DNA of 5,025 bases. Source: Pseudomonadota bacterium. GTDB lineage: Bacteria > Pseudomonadota > Alphaproteobacteria > Caulobacterales > Caulobacteraceae. Location: NCBI GenBank assembly GCA_023433585.1, contig JAEZCL010000013.1, positions 1 to 5,025 on the forward strand, in the 5' to 3' direction. The position numbers and the translations under genes were made by a program. This document shows, in pieces, positions 1 to 4,728 of the stretch (its first letter is position 1; every line of letters begins with the position of its first letter). The notes below the pieces were generated by a model that was not told where the DNA came from, ran no database searches, and saw nothing but the letters and a program-made list of their open reading frames with translations.

Positions 1-684
1 GCACTGCGTCTGCCTGAACTGGGCCCCATCGGGTCCAACTGCCTGGCCAATGCCCGCGACTTCCAGACGCCTTGCGCCTGGTACGAAGACCGCGACGGCG
101 ACTTCCGCCTCATCGGCAAATTCACCGGCGGCTTCTGGCAGGCCGAGATCAGCCATTCGCCGCTGAACGTCGTCGCCTGGCACGGCAATCACGCGCCGTA
201 CAAATACGACCTGGCGAACTTCAACACCATCAACACGGTCAGCTTCGACCACCCGGACCCGTCCATCTTCACGGTGCTGACCAGCCCGTCGGACACCCCG
301 GGCGTGGCCAACTGCGACTTCGTGATCTTCCCGCCGCGCTGGATGGTGGCCGAGGACACCTTCCGCCCGCCGTGGTTCCACAGGAACGTCATGAGCGAGT
401 TCATGGGCCTGATCCACGGCGAATACGACGCCAAGGAGGGCGGCGGCTTCGCGCCCGGCGGCGCATCCCTGCACAACTGCATGAGCGGTCACGGCCCGGA
501 CCAGGCCACCTATGACCGCATGACCCAGGCGGAGCTGAAGCCCCACAGGATCGAGAACACCCTGGCCTTCATGTTCGAAAGCCGCTGGGTCCTGCGGCCC
601 ACCACATGGGCCATGGAGACCCCGGCCATGCAGCTCGACTACGACGACGTCTGGACCGGGTTCCAGAAGGGACGGGTGGAGTGA
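1..684 (+). CDS. hmgA: homogentisate 1,2-dioxygenase, C-terminal half (5' end outside window)
   Basis: Reading frame 1 is open from the left edge to TGA at 682-684, giving 227 residues, about half of the usual 430-440. The family opens the ring of homogentisate to maleylacetoacetate with Fe(II) and O2 in tyrosine/phenylalanine breakdown, in the cytosol. Fragment residues match the known active site: His84 in FDHPDPSIF corresponds to the catalytic His (human His292), and HRNVMSE gives iron ligands His127 and Glu133 (human 335 and 341). GHGPD gives the third ligand, His164 (human 371). Other family blocks are WHGNHAPYKYDL (60-71) and FPPRWMVAEDTFRPP (110-124). One extra Gly in the 147-149 run, relative to the human enzyme, lies in a loop. 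All visible catalytic residues are present, so the enzyme is probably active. The start, promoter and upstream neighbours are not in the window, and no intrinsic terminator follows. Confidence 0.96.
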   Translation, partial: ALRLPELGPIGSNCLANARDFQTPCAWYEDRDGDFRLIGKFTGGFWQAEISHSPLNVVAWHGNHAPYKYDLANFNTINTVSFDHPDPSIFTVLTSPSDTPGVANCDFVIFPPRWMVAEDTFRPPWFHRNVMSEFMGLIHGEYDAKEGGGFAPGGASLHNCMSGHGPDQATYDRMTQAELKPHRIENTLAFMFESRWVLRPTTWAMETPAMQLDYDDVWTGFQKGRVE

Positions 685-690
685 TCCTAA

Positions 691-752
691 GTGCTAGTGA
701 GTCGTGCTAGTGAGTCGAAGAGGCTGTGCAACGACCACTCACTAGCACGACT
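691..752. repeat. tandem 13-bp duplication plus perfect 16-bp inverted repeat
   Basis: The 13-mer GTGCTAGTGAGTC occurs twice head to tail at 691-703 and 704-716. A third, inverted copy lies at 737-752: ACTCACTAGCACGACT is the exact reverse complement of 700-715. This gives a 16-bp perfect stem with a 21-nt loop (716-736). Because the left arm is duplicated, the right arm can also pair with the first copy over 12 bp, so two competing hairpins are possible. The right arm contains the in-frame TAG (743-745) that closes the integrase remnant and the first codons of its HDFRGTAATR motif. The repeat therefore sits on the break between hmgA-side DNA and integrase DNA. No T-run follows on +, so it is not a standard terminator. 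Confidence 0.9.
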
Positions 753-961
753 TCCGGGGCACGGCCGCCACCCGCATGCACCTGGCCGGGTGGACCAGCC
801 GAGAAATCGCGGAAGCGCTGGCCTGGGACGAGGAGAGCGTCGATCGCATTATCCGCCGCTACGTGAAGCGGGATGCCCTGCTGCGCGACATGATCCGCCG
901 CATGGACGAGAACACGCCCCGAACGAAATCGGAAAAAAGTGCGGAAAAAAGCCAGGTCTGA
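746..961 (+). pseudogene. tyrosine recombinase (phage-type integrase) C-terminal remnant
   Basis: This frame is open from 746 to TGA at 959-961, 71 residues, against 300-400 for an intact integrase. It begins HDFRGTAATR, the box II H-x-x-R motif of tyrosine recombinases, with His at 746-748 and Arg at 755-757. A helical segment follows (MHLAGWTSREIAEAL), then Trp (824-826) at the box III His/Trp position, and RIIRRYVKRD with the likely nucleophile Tyr at 860-862. The tail is basic. In-frame TAG at 743-745 lies directly before the His codon, so the N-terminal domain and the first catalytic Arg are missing. ATG at 776 could open a 61-codon frame, but that starts inside the catalytic domain. The 3' end is 14 nt from the tRNA-Gly 3' end, the usual place for an integrase of a tRNA-targeting element. 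I infer a decayed element whose body has been deleted. Confidence 0.85.
930..951. repeat. 10-bp direct repeat, 12-bp period
   Basis: CGGAAAAAAG occurs at 930-939 and again at 942-951, separated by 2 nt. In the integrase-remnant frame it encodes the peptide repeat SEKSAEKS. The second copy supplies the T-run of the tRNA terminator on the other strand. It may be slippage, or a recombinase arm-binding pair; the sequence alone does not decide. Confidence 0.7.
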
Positions 962-969
962 TTCCGGCT
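945..969 (-). terminator. rho-independent terminator of tRNA-Gly
   Basis: On the - strand, just past the tRNA CCA end, AGCCGG pairs with CCTGGCT (one bulged T) around a 7-nt loop. A run of six T follows (the A-run 945-950 on +). A second T6 run lies 12 bp further on (933-938). Position and polarity fit termination of the tRNA transcript. The whole structure lies in the last codons of, and just after, the integrase remnant. Confidence 0.65.
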
Positions 970-975
970 AAGTCT

Positions 976-1050
976 TGGAGCGGGCGGGGGGAATCGAACC
1001 CCCGACATTCAGCTTGGGAAGCTGACGTTCTACCTCTGAACTACGCCCGC
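976..1050 (-). tRNA. tRNA-Gly (anticodon CCC)
   Basis: Read on the - strand, a complete cloverleaf folds: 7-bp acceptor GCGGGCG/CGCCCGC and a 4-bp D stem GTTC/GAAC with GG in the loop. The 5-bp anticodon stem TCAGC/GCTGA encloses loop TTCCCAA (anticodon CCC). The variable loop has 5 nt, and the 5-bp T stem GGGGG/CCCCC carries loop TTCGATT. The discriminator is T and CCA is encoded (976-978). All stems are fully paired, so the gene looks functional; it would read GGG codons. tRNA 3' ends are classic integration targets, and integrase remnants lie on both sides here. I could not recognise a convincing promoter in the 95 bp upstream (1051-1145). Confidence 0.97.
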
Positions 1051-1100
1051 GACCGCTTGCGGAATAACCGATTGTGAGACTGCGGGGACGAGAATGACCC

Positions 1101-1123
1101 CTTGGTTTACATCTTGGTTTACA
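1101..1123. repeat. 11-bp direct repeat, 12-bp period
   Basis: CTTGGTTTACA occurs at 1101-1111 and 1113-1123 with a single T between. It lies between the tRNA-Gly 5' end and the second integrase remnant. Short direct repeats of about this length and spacing beside an integrase gene resemble arm-type binding sites of tyrosine recombinases, but that role is inferred. Confidence 0.7.
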
Positions 1124-1141
1124 CATCCGTTCGGCGGATGT
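1123..1141 (-). other. 7-bp hairpin after the second integrase remnant
   Basis: ACATCCG (1123-1129) and CGGATGT (1135-1141) are perfect reverse complements around a 5-nt loop. The hairpin begins 4 nt past the TAA of the - strand integrase remnant. No T-run follows on that strand, so it may be a relic terminator or merely a structured end. Confidence 0.4.
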
Positions 1142-1145
1142 TCCC

Positions 1146-1250
1146 TTAGCTGGCGGCTCGCAGCTTCTCAACCCTTTCGATGGCGGCCTTCGCGATGGTG
1201 TCAGCATTCACGTAGCGTTGAATGATGCGCTCAACGCGTTCCGGCTCGCT
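1146..1250 (-). pseudogene. second tyrosine recombinase C-terminal remnant
   Basis: On the - strand a frame of 34 residues reads from 1250 to TAA at 1146-1148: SEPERVERIIQRYV, then NADTIAKAAIERVEKLRAAS. It resembles the end of an alphaproteobacterial phage-type integrase, with the putative nucleophile Tyr at 1212-1214. It aligns with the tail of the first remnant around V-[DE]-R-I-I-x-R-Y-V, about 11 identities in 28 positions, so the two are related but distinct. In-frame TGA at 1251-1253 closes it upstream, and beyond that I see no integrase similarity. No usable start codon is present. It points toward the 5' end of tRNA-Gly, opposite to the first remnant. This is the less certain of the two because no box II motif survives. 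Confidence 0.6.
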
Positions 1251-1253
1251 TCA

Positions 1254-1320
1254 GCCCGACTCCGCGTTGTCAGGCCTTTTTTGTCGCTCGGAGGGGGGCA
1301 GCCGCCTTAGAGCGAAATGG
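1254..1320. other. short spacer with no recognised gene
   Basis: This lies between the second integrase remnant and the 3' end of the TraB/GumN gene. It holds a T6 run on + (1277-1282) and a G-rich block (near 1291-1299), but no adjacent stem makes a convincing terminator on either strand. No coding similarity was recognised. Confidence 0.5.
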
Positions 1321-2262
1321 CTAGCGGCGGGTCACGGTCACGCCGCGGTTCTCCAGCATGGACTGGACGCTGTCCTCGCCCGCCAGGTGGGCGGCGCCGA
1401 CGGCGATGAAGGTGGTCCCAGAGCCGTCCAGCATGGTCTGGATCTGATCGGCCCAGTCGGCGTTGCGCTGGGTCAGCAGCACGTCATAGAGCTGGCCCCA
1501 CTGCTGCTTCATGTCGGTGACGATCAGCGCCTCGAAGCCTTCCACATCGCCCGCCGCCCACAGGTCGACCATCTGGTCCACCAGGGTTTCGGCTTCCTCC
1601 CAGGTGGCCAGGGACTGACGCAGGAACTCCAGCTGCGTCTCCTGCGGCAGGTCGTGGAAGAAGCGGAACTGCTGCTCCATGGTCTCCAGCCCGCGCACCG
1701 GCGTGCCCGCTTCGTCCGCAGCGGCCTTCAGCCTGACGTCCACGCCCGAGGCGGGGTCGTAGCCGGCCTTGACGATGGCGGCCATGCTGACCTGAAGGCC
1801 CGCGAGCCAGGGCTGGAATATCTCCATGGCCTGAACCGGCACGCCCATGGCGGCGGCGGCGGCGGCCATCTGGGCGTTCTCCTCCTCGGTCAGGAGGGTG
1901 GACAGCGGCGGCCCGGCCAGGTTCAGGCCGTATTGCTGGATCAGGGGCATGGCGGCGGCCTGGTCGCCCACGTCGGCCAGCTCCAGCCACAGTTCGGACG
2001 CCTCGGCCAGGGCGGCGTCCATGTCCGGGGTGCGCCACTGGGTGTCCGGCCGCAGCAGGTGCACGGTGCCGAACAGATAGATGGTGGAGTCCGCGTCCGA
2101 CACGACCCACAGGGCGGGGCCCGCCGGCGCCGCAGTCTCCTGCGACAGGGCGACGTCGGGAACCCCCGCGACGGCGACGACAAGGCCGAGGCCCAGGGCG
2201 GTTCCGGCGGTCAGGCGGACGGCCTGGGACGCGGTGTGCTTGAGACGGTTGAACAGGGTCAT
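1321..2262 (-). CDS. TraB/GumN family exported protein
   Basis: The 313-residue product starts with a likely Sec signal peptide: basic residues up to Arg16, a hydrophobic core at 17-34, and a possible cleavage site ALS|QE near 40/41. The mature part opens with LWVVSDADSTIYLFGTVHLL, holding the GTVH motif (65-68). It ends with IAVGAAHLAGEDSV, holding GAAH (289-292), then a short tail. The paired G-x-x-H motifs and the length are typical of TraB/PrgY/GumN proteins; the related animal Tiki proteins are membrane metalloproteases. A periplasmic hydrolase role is inferred, and the substrate is unknown. A poly-Ala run (MAAAAAAMG) comes from a GCC-type repeat at 1847-1867. ATG at 2262 is chosen because AAGGA lies 7 nt upstream; in-frame ATG at 2277 has no such site. 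It follows the XRE gene on the same strand with a 56-nt gap and could be co-transcribed. Confidence 0.88.
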   Translation of the reverse strand: MTLFNRLKHTASQAVRLTAGTALGLGLVVAVAGVPDVALSQETAAPAGPALWVVSDADSTIYLFGTVHLLRPDTQWRTPDMDAALAEASELWLELADVGDQAAAMPLIQQYGLNLAGPPLSTLLTEEENAQMAAAAAAMGVPVQAMEIFQPWLAGLQVSMAAIVKAGYDPASGVDVRLKAAADEAGTPVRGLETMEQQFRFFHDLPQETQLEFLRQSLATWEEAETLVDQMVDLWAAGDVEGFEALIVTDMKQQWGQLYDVLLTQRNADWADQIQTMLDGSGTTFIAVGAAHLAGEDSVQSMLENRGVTVTRR

Positions 2263-2269
2263 TCGGGTT

Positions 2270-2274
2270 TCCTT
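2270..2274 (-). promoter_or_regulatory. ribosome binding site that sets the TraB/GumN start
   Basis: AAGGA on the - strand lies 7 nt before ATG at 2262. It falls inside the five-codon stretch that would be added if ATG at 2277 were used, so it favours the shorter product. Confidence 0.6.
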
Positions 2275-2318
2275 CATGGGTGATGTCGAACGGGAAAGTC
2301 GGAGTTCAGGCGGCGGGC

Positions 2319-2507
2319 TCATTCGAAGAATATCTCCTCGATGGCCAGGCCGAAGGTCTGGGCGATCCGGAAGGCGAGCGGCAGGGACGGGTCGTAGCGG
2401 CCGGTCTCCAGCGCGTTGACGGTCTGGCGCGACACGCCCAGCTGGTCGGCCAGGTCCGCCTGGCTCCAGTCGCGCTCGGCGCGCAGCACCTTGAGGCGAT
2501 TGTTCAT
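2319..2507 (-). CDS. Cro/XRE-family small DNA-binding regulator
   Basis: The 62-residue protein is essentially one helix-turn-helix domain. The N-terminal helix is NRLKVLRAERDWSQADLA, the turn and recognition helix are QLGVSRQTVNALE (22-34), and the tail YDPSLPLAFRIAQTFGLAIEEIF matches the family of about 65-residue XRE proteins found in many bacteria. It would act as a cytosolic dimeric repressor. ATG at 2507 follows the stop of the membrane-protein gene by only 3 nt. Its ribosome site (GAGG, 9 nt upstream) lies in the last codons of that gene, so translation is probably coupled. The pairing of a 4-helix membrane protein with a tiny XRE regulator is a recurring arrangement. By analogy, this protein likely represses the promoter at about 2979-3008 through the palindromes there; that is inference. 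Confidence 0.92.
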   Translation of the reverse strand: MNNRLKVLRAERDWSQADLADQLGVSRQTVNALETGRYDPSLPLAFRIAQTFGLAIEEIFFE

Positions 2508-2510
2508 GAT

Positions 2511-2948
2511 CTAACGCCTCTTGGAAATCCACCAGGCGAACCAGGCCACGCCGTAGCCGATCAGCATGGGGGCCAGGACCAGGGCGGCGCCGGCGGTCAT
2601 GGCCGTTTCCTGGCTGACGTCCGCGGGCAGCAGCAGGCCGCCGTATGTTCCGTTCAGGACCAGGATGGCGATGCCGACGGTCATGCCGATGGAGCCGCCC
2701 CAGTACCAGGCCCATTTGTGCGCCTCGCGCACGGCCTCATCGGCCTTGATCCACCACCAGACGGTTCCCGCGATGATGAGCCCGAACACGGCCATCATCA
2801 TCAGGACGCCGGTCAGAGGCCCGGGTTGAAGACCGAAATGCTCCAGCACGGCGTAGCCGCCGCCCGAGGCGAAGCCCAGCACCAGCGCCACGCCCAGGAT
2901 GATCCACATGCGGGCCGCGCTGCTCAGTGGGCGTCGGGGGATGGCCAT
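2511..2948 (-). CDS. four-helix integral membrane protein of unknown function, upstream of XRE
   Basis: The 145-residue product has four hydrophobic segments at about 14-35, 45-66, 82-99 and 118-141. The N-terminus is short and basic (IPRRPLSSAAR) and the end is SKRR, consistent with both ends in the cytoplasm. The loop between helices 2 and 3 is the most distinctive part: KADEAVREAHKWAWYWGG, with charged residues next to a Trp/Tyr cluster. No enzymatic motif is visible. It is the first gene of the cassette. ATG at 2948 is supported by AAGGAG 7 nt upstream, and the stop is 3 nt before the XRE start. Membrane proteins in such pairs are sometimes signalling or immunity-like partners of the regulator (as in SdpI/SdpR), but no homology to SdpI is claimed here. 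Confidence 0.88.
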   Translation of the reverse strand: MAIPRRPLSSAARMWIILGVALVLGFASGGGYAVLEHFGLQPGPLTGVLMMMAVFGLIIAGTVWWWIKADEAVREAHKWAWYWGGSIGMTVGIAILVLNGTYGGLLLPADVSQETAMTAGAALVLAPMLIGYGVAWFAWWISKRR

Positions 2949-2958
2949 AAAAGGGCTC

Positions 2959-2975
2959 CTTGTCCAGATGACAAG
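2959..2975. promoter_or_regulatory. palindromic operator candidate 1
   Basis: CTTGTC and GACAAG are perfect reverse complements around a 5-nt spacer. The site lies just upstream of the membrane-protein ribosome site, where the transcript from the predicted promoter would begin. A repressor bound here would block initiation. The likely ligand is the XRE protein of the same cassette. Confidence 0.55.
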
Positions 2976-2978
2976 CGA

Positions 2979-3008
2979 CCTTTACTCAATGCCGGATGTT
3001 TGTGTCAA
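2979..3008 (-). promoter_or_regulatory. candidate sigma-70 promoter of the membrane protein/XRE cassette
   Basis: On the - strand TTGACA (3003-3008) is a perfect -35 box. At 17-18 bp spacing the -10 region reads GTAAAG or TAAAGG, a weak match. The start of transcription would fall near 2972, inside operator candidate 1, and the -35 box is one arm of operator candidate 2. Confidence 0.45.
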
Positions 3009-3020
3009 GCGTCATTGACA
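3003..3020. promoter_or_regulatory. palindromic operator candidate 2, overlapping the -35 box
   Basis: TGTCAA and TTGACA are perfect reverse complements around a 6-nt spacer. On the - strand the second half-site is the -35 box itself. The half-sites resemble those at 2959-2975 (both carry TGTC/GACA cores), suggesting that one dimeric protein binds both. Confidence 0.5.
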
Positions 3021-3021
3021 T

Positions 3022-3048
3022 AAAATCAAACGAGCTTGTCCGCTTGAT
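3022..3048 (-). terminator. rho-independent terminator of the dCTP deaminase gene
   Basis: On the - strand, one nucleotide past the dcd TGA, a 9-bp stem (ATCAAGCGG with TTCGTTTGAT-type partners, two G-T pairs) closes a 6-nt loop. The stem ends in T and is followed by TTT. It separates dcd from the downstream cassette on the same strand. Confidence 0.6.
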
Positions 3049-3049
3049 G

Positions 3050-4090
3050 TCAGTCGCCCGGCCAGGCCCTGAAATGCTTGGAGAGTTTCAGTCCCTGGCG
3101 CTGATAGTGCGAGCCGCCCTCGCCATAGAGGCGGTCGGGCCGTTCGGTCAGGGGCTCATAGACCAGCCGCGCCACCGTCTGGCCGTGCTCGAGCAGGAAC
3201 GGGGTGTCGTGGGTGCGCACCTCCAGCACCCCGCGCGATCCGGCGCCGTGGGCCTCGTCCGTGCCGAAACCGGGATCGAAGAAGCCGGCGTAGTGGACCC
3301 GGAACTCGCCCACCGACGGGTCGATGGGCGTCATCTCGGCGGCCTGGTCCACCGGGATCTCCACCGCCTCCATGGAGGCCAGGATGTAGAACTCGCCCGG
3401 ATCCAGCAGCAGCTCGCCGGGCCGCCCGTCCCGTCGCCGCGCCTCAAGCGGCTCCCAGAAGTCGCGCGGGTCGTGGCCGTCCTCCTGGTCCAGGTCGATC
3501 ACCCCGGCGTGGCGGCGGCCGCGAAAGCCGATGATCCCTTCGCTCAGCTCCACACCCACGCTGCGGGTCTGGAGCCGGGGCGGCTCGCCGCGCTTGAGGC
3601 GCAACTGGTTCAGGCGTGTGCCCGGCCGCACCAGAACGGAGAACGTCTGGGGCGCGATCTCCAGATACAGCGGCCCGTCATAGCCCTCGGCCACGTCGTC
3701 GAAGGCCAGGCCCCGGTCGGTCAGCAGGCGCACGAACACGTCCACCCGCCCGGACGAACTCTTGGGATTGGCGCGGGCCAGCAGGCCGGACGGCAGCTTC
3801 AGCCGCTCCTGAAGCTCGGCGATGTAGACGCAGCCCTTCTCCAGCACCGCGCCGCCCTCCAGGTCCAGGGCGTGCATGGCCACATCGGCTATGCGCTCCT
3901 CGACGCGGCGGTCGCCGGGCAGGAACGAAGCCCGCACCCGCCAGGCGCGGGCGCCGAGGCGCAGATCCAGGCTGGCCGGCTGGACCTGGTCGGGATCAAA
4001 GGGCGTCGCGGCGGTCACGGCGCCGGTCGCAATCAGGGTCTCTATGGCCTGGCAGGGCAGGATTCCGGGTCTGGCGGCGTCGAAGGTCAT
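3050..4090 (-). CDS. dcd: 2'-deoxycytidine 5'-triphosphate deaminase (long two-lobed form)
   Basis: The product has 346 residues, typical of the long alphaproteobacterial form and nearly twice the 190-residue E. coli Dcd. The enzyme converts dCTP to dUTP in the cytosol, feeding dTMP synthesis. Visible blocks are QPASLDLRLG (37-46), ANPKSSSGRVD (107-117, the substrate-binding Ser/Arg segment), GPLYLEIAPQTF (139-150), YAGFFDPGFG (267-276) and RGVLEVRTHDTPF (286-298). The two halves are repeats of the dUTPase-like fold. Glu144 and Glu290 occupy equivalent LE positions, corresponding to the catalytic Glu of E. coli Dcd. ATG at 4090 has AAGGA 7 nt upstream. It is divergent from apaG across 92 bp and has its own terminator. 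Assignment to the family is firm; which half carries catalysis is not visible from sequence. Confidence 0.93.
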   Translation of the reverse strand: MTFDAARPGILPCQAIETLIATGAVTAATPFDPDQVQPASLDLRLGARAWRVRASFLPGDRRVEERIADVAMHALDLEGGAVLEKGCVYIAELQERLKLPSGLLARANPKSSSGRVDVFVRLLTDRGLAFDDVAEGYDGPLYLEIAPQTFSVLVRPGTRLNQLRLKRGEPPRLQTRSVGVELSEGIIGFRGRRHAGVIDLDQEDGHDPRDFWEPLEARRRDGRPGELLLDPGEFYILASMEAVEIPVDQAAEMTPIDPSVGEFRVHYAGFFDPGFGTDEAHGAGSRGVLEVRTHDTPFLLEHGQTVARLVYEPLTERPDRLYGEGGSHYQRQGLKLSKHFRAWPGD

Positions 4091-4182
4091 GAGACGATCC
4101 TTACACAGATTCCACAGCCGGCGAGGTCGAAAGACGAACGGTCGCGGTTGCCACTTCCCATGAGGGCCGTAAGGGTGGCCCC
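4091..4182. promoter_or_regulatory. divergent dcd/apaG promoter region with a GANTC site
   Basis: These 92 bp must hold the promoters of both genes. I find no clear -35/-10 pair on either strand. A GATTC at 4108-4112 (GAATC on the dcd strand, 17 nt before its ATG) is a potential CcrM methylation site, and another lies at 4061-4065 in the dcd coding region. AAGGG at 4171-4175 is the apaG ribosome site. Confidence 0.4.
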
Positions 4183-4590
4183 ATGAAACGCAAGAGCGCC
4201 TACGAGGCCGTGACCCGCGACATCCGCGTACGGGTGACGCCGATCTATCTGGACGGCGAATCCGCGCCGGAGGAAGGGCGCTGGGTGTGGGCCTACCAGA
4301 TCGAGATCGAGAACCGGAGCGCGGTGGAGGTCCAGCTTCTGGCCCGCCGCTGGGTCATCACCGACGCCCGGGGGAACGTGGAGGAGGTGCGCGGGCCGGG
4401 CGTGGTGGGCGAGCAGCCGGTGATCGGGCCGGGCGAGACCTTCGCCTACGCCTCGGGCTGCCCGCTGGCGACCTCGTCCGGCGCCATGCACGGCGACTAC
4501 CGGATGGTGGACGAGGCCGGCGCGGGCTTCGACGTGGCGATCCCGGCCTTCTCGCTGGACGTGCCGGGGGCGCGCCGCATCCTGAATTGA
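4183..4590 (+). CDS. apaG: ApaG domain protein
   Basis: The 135-residue product is a full-length ApaG, a single all-beta domain of fibronectin-III-like fold. Characteristic blocks are WAYQIEIENRS (36-46), VQLLARRWVITDARG (50-64), the GPGVVGEQPVI loop (71-81) with the G-x-G-x-x-G motif, FAYASGCPL (87-95), GAMHGDYRM (100-108) and IPAFSLDVP (120-128). Bacterial apaG was linked genetically to Co2+ resistance and Mg2+ efflux in Salmonella (CorD), but its biochemical activity is unsettled. ATG at 4183 is supported by AAGGG 7 nt upstream. It is the only intact + strand protein gene in the window and converges on gcrA. No signal peptide or membrane segment is present. Confidence 0.95.
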   Translation: MKRKSAYEAVTRDIRVRVTPIYLDGESAPEEGRWVWAYQIEIENRSAVEVQLLARRWVITDARGNVEEVRGPGVVGEQPVIGPGETFAYASGCPLATSSGAMHGDYRMVDEAGAGFDVAIPAFSLDVPGARRILN

Positions 4591-4643
4591 GTGACGATCG
4601 CGTTGCGAGGTGAGGGGCCGCGTCAACCCGGAGAACCGCGACC

Positions 4644-4699
4644 CCGCCCCCAGTCCCGACCGGCGAACCGGCGGGGCGGACGGCGGCCCCTTAGGGGGC
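4644..4699. terminator. GC-rich hairpins between convergent apaG and gcrA
   Basis: CCGCCCC (4644-4650) pairs with GGGGCGG (4673-4679), enclosing a small CCGG-CGAA-CCGG hairpin (4660-4671; TTCG loop on the - strand). A second stem, GCCCC/GGGGC with a 4-nt loop, lies at 4686-4699. Neither has a T-run on either strand, so these would be structured 3' ends or transcription barriers rather than classic intrinsic terminators. The position between two converging genes supports a shared end. Confidence 0.4.
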
Positions 4700-4728
4700 G
4701 TTCGTGACAGCCGTATGGCCGAAACGGG

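Noticed and set aside
189..482. 97-codon - strand frame inside hmgA
   Set aside because: It is antisense to strongly conserved dioxygenase coding sequence and has no recognisable motif.
700..752. Perfect 16-bp hairpin as an intrinsic terminator for hmgA
   Set aside because: The loop is 21 nt and the sequence after the stem is TCCGGGGC with no T-run. It may still affect RNA ends, but it is not a standard terminator.
776..961. An independent 61-residue small protein starting at ATG 776
   Set aside because: The frame continues upstream into the HDFRGTAATR motif, so ATG 776 is an internal Met of an integrase catalytic domain. No ribosome site was seen before it.
968..1207. 79-codon - strand frame covering the tRNA
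   Set aside because: It runs through the whole tRNA-Gly and part of the second integrase remnant in a different frame, and no protein family is recognisable.
685..1320. A second copy of the tRNA 3' end marking the far attachment site
   Set aside because: I looked for a repeat of the T-arm/acceptor sequence on either side of the tRNA and found none in the window. The G-rich block near 1291 is only superficially similar.
2263..2715. Upstream extension of the TraB/GumN frame across the XRE gene
   Set aside because: The extra N-terminal sequence is Arg/Pro-rich low-complexity shadow of the XRE and membrane-protein genes. The signal peptide and ribosome site place the start at 2262.
1222..4186. 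Long open frames on the + strand opposite the TraB/GumN, XRE, membrane protein and dcd genes
   Set aside because: Their translations are rich in His, Gly, Arg and Gln with no family motifs, and they overlap well-supported - strand genes. They are antisense shadows caused by high GC content.
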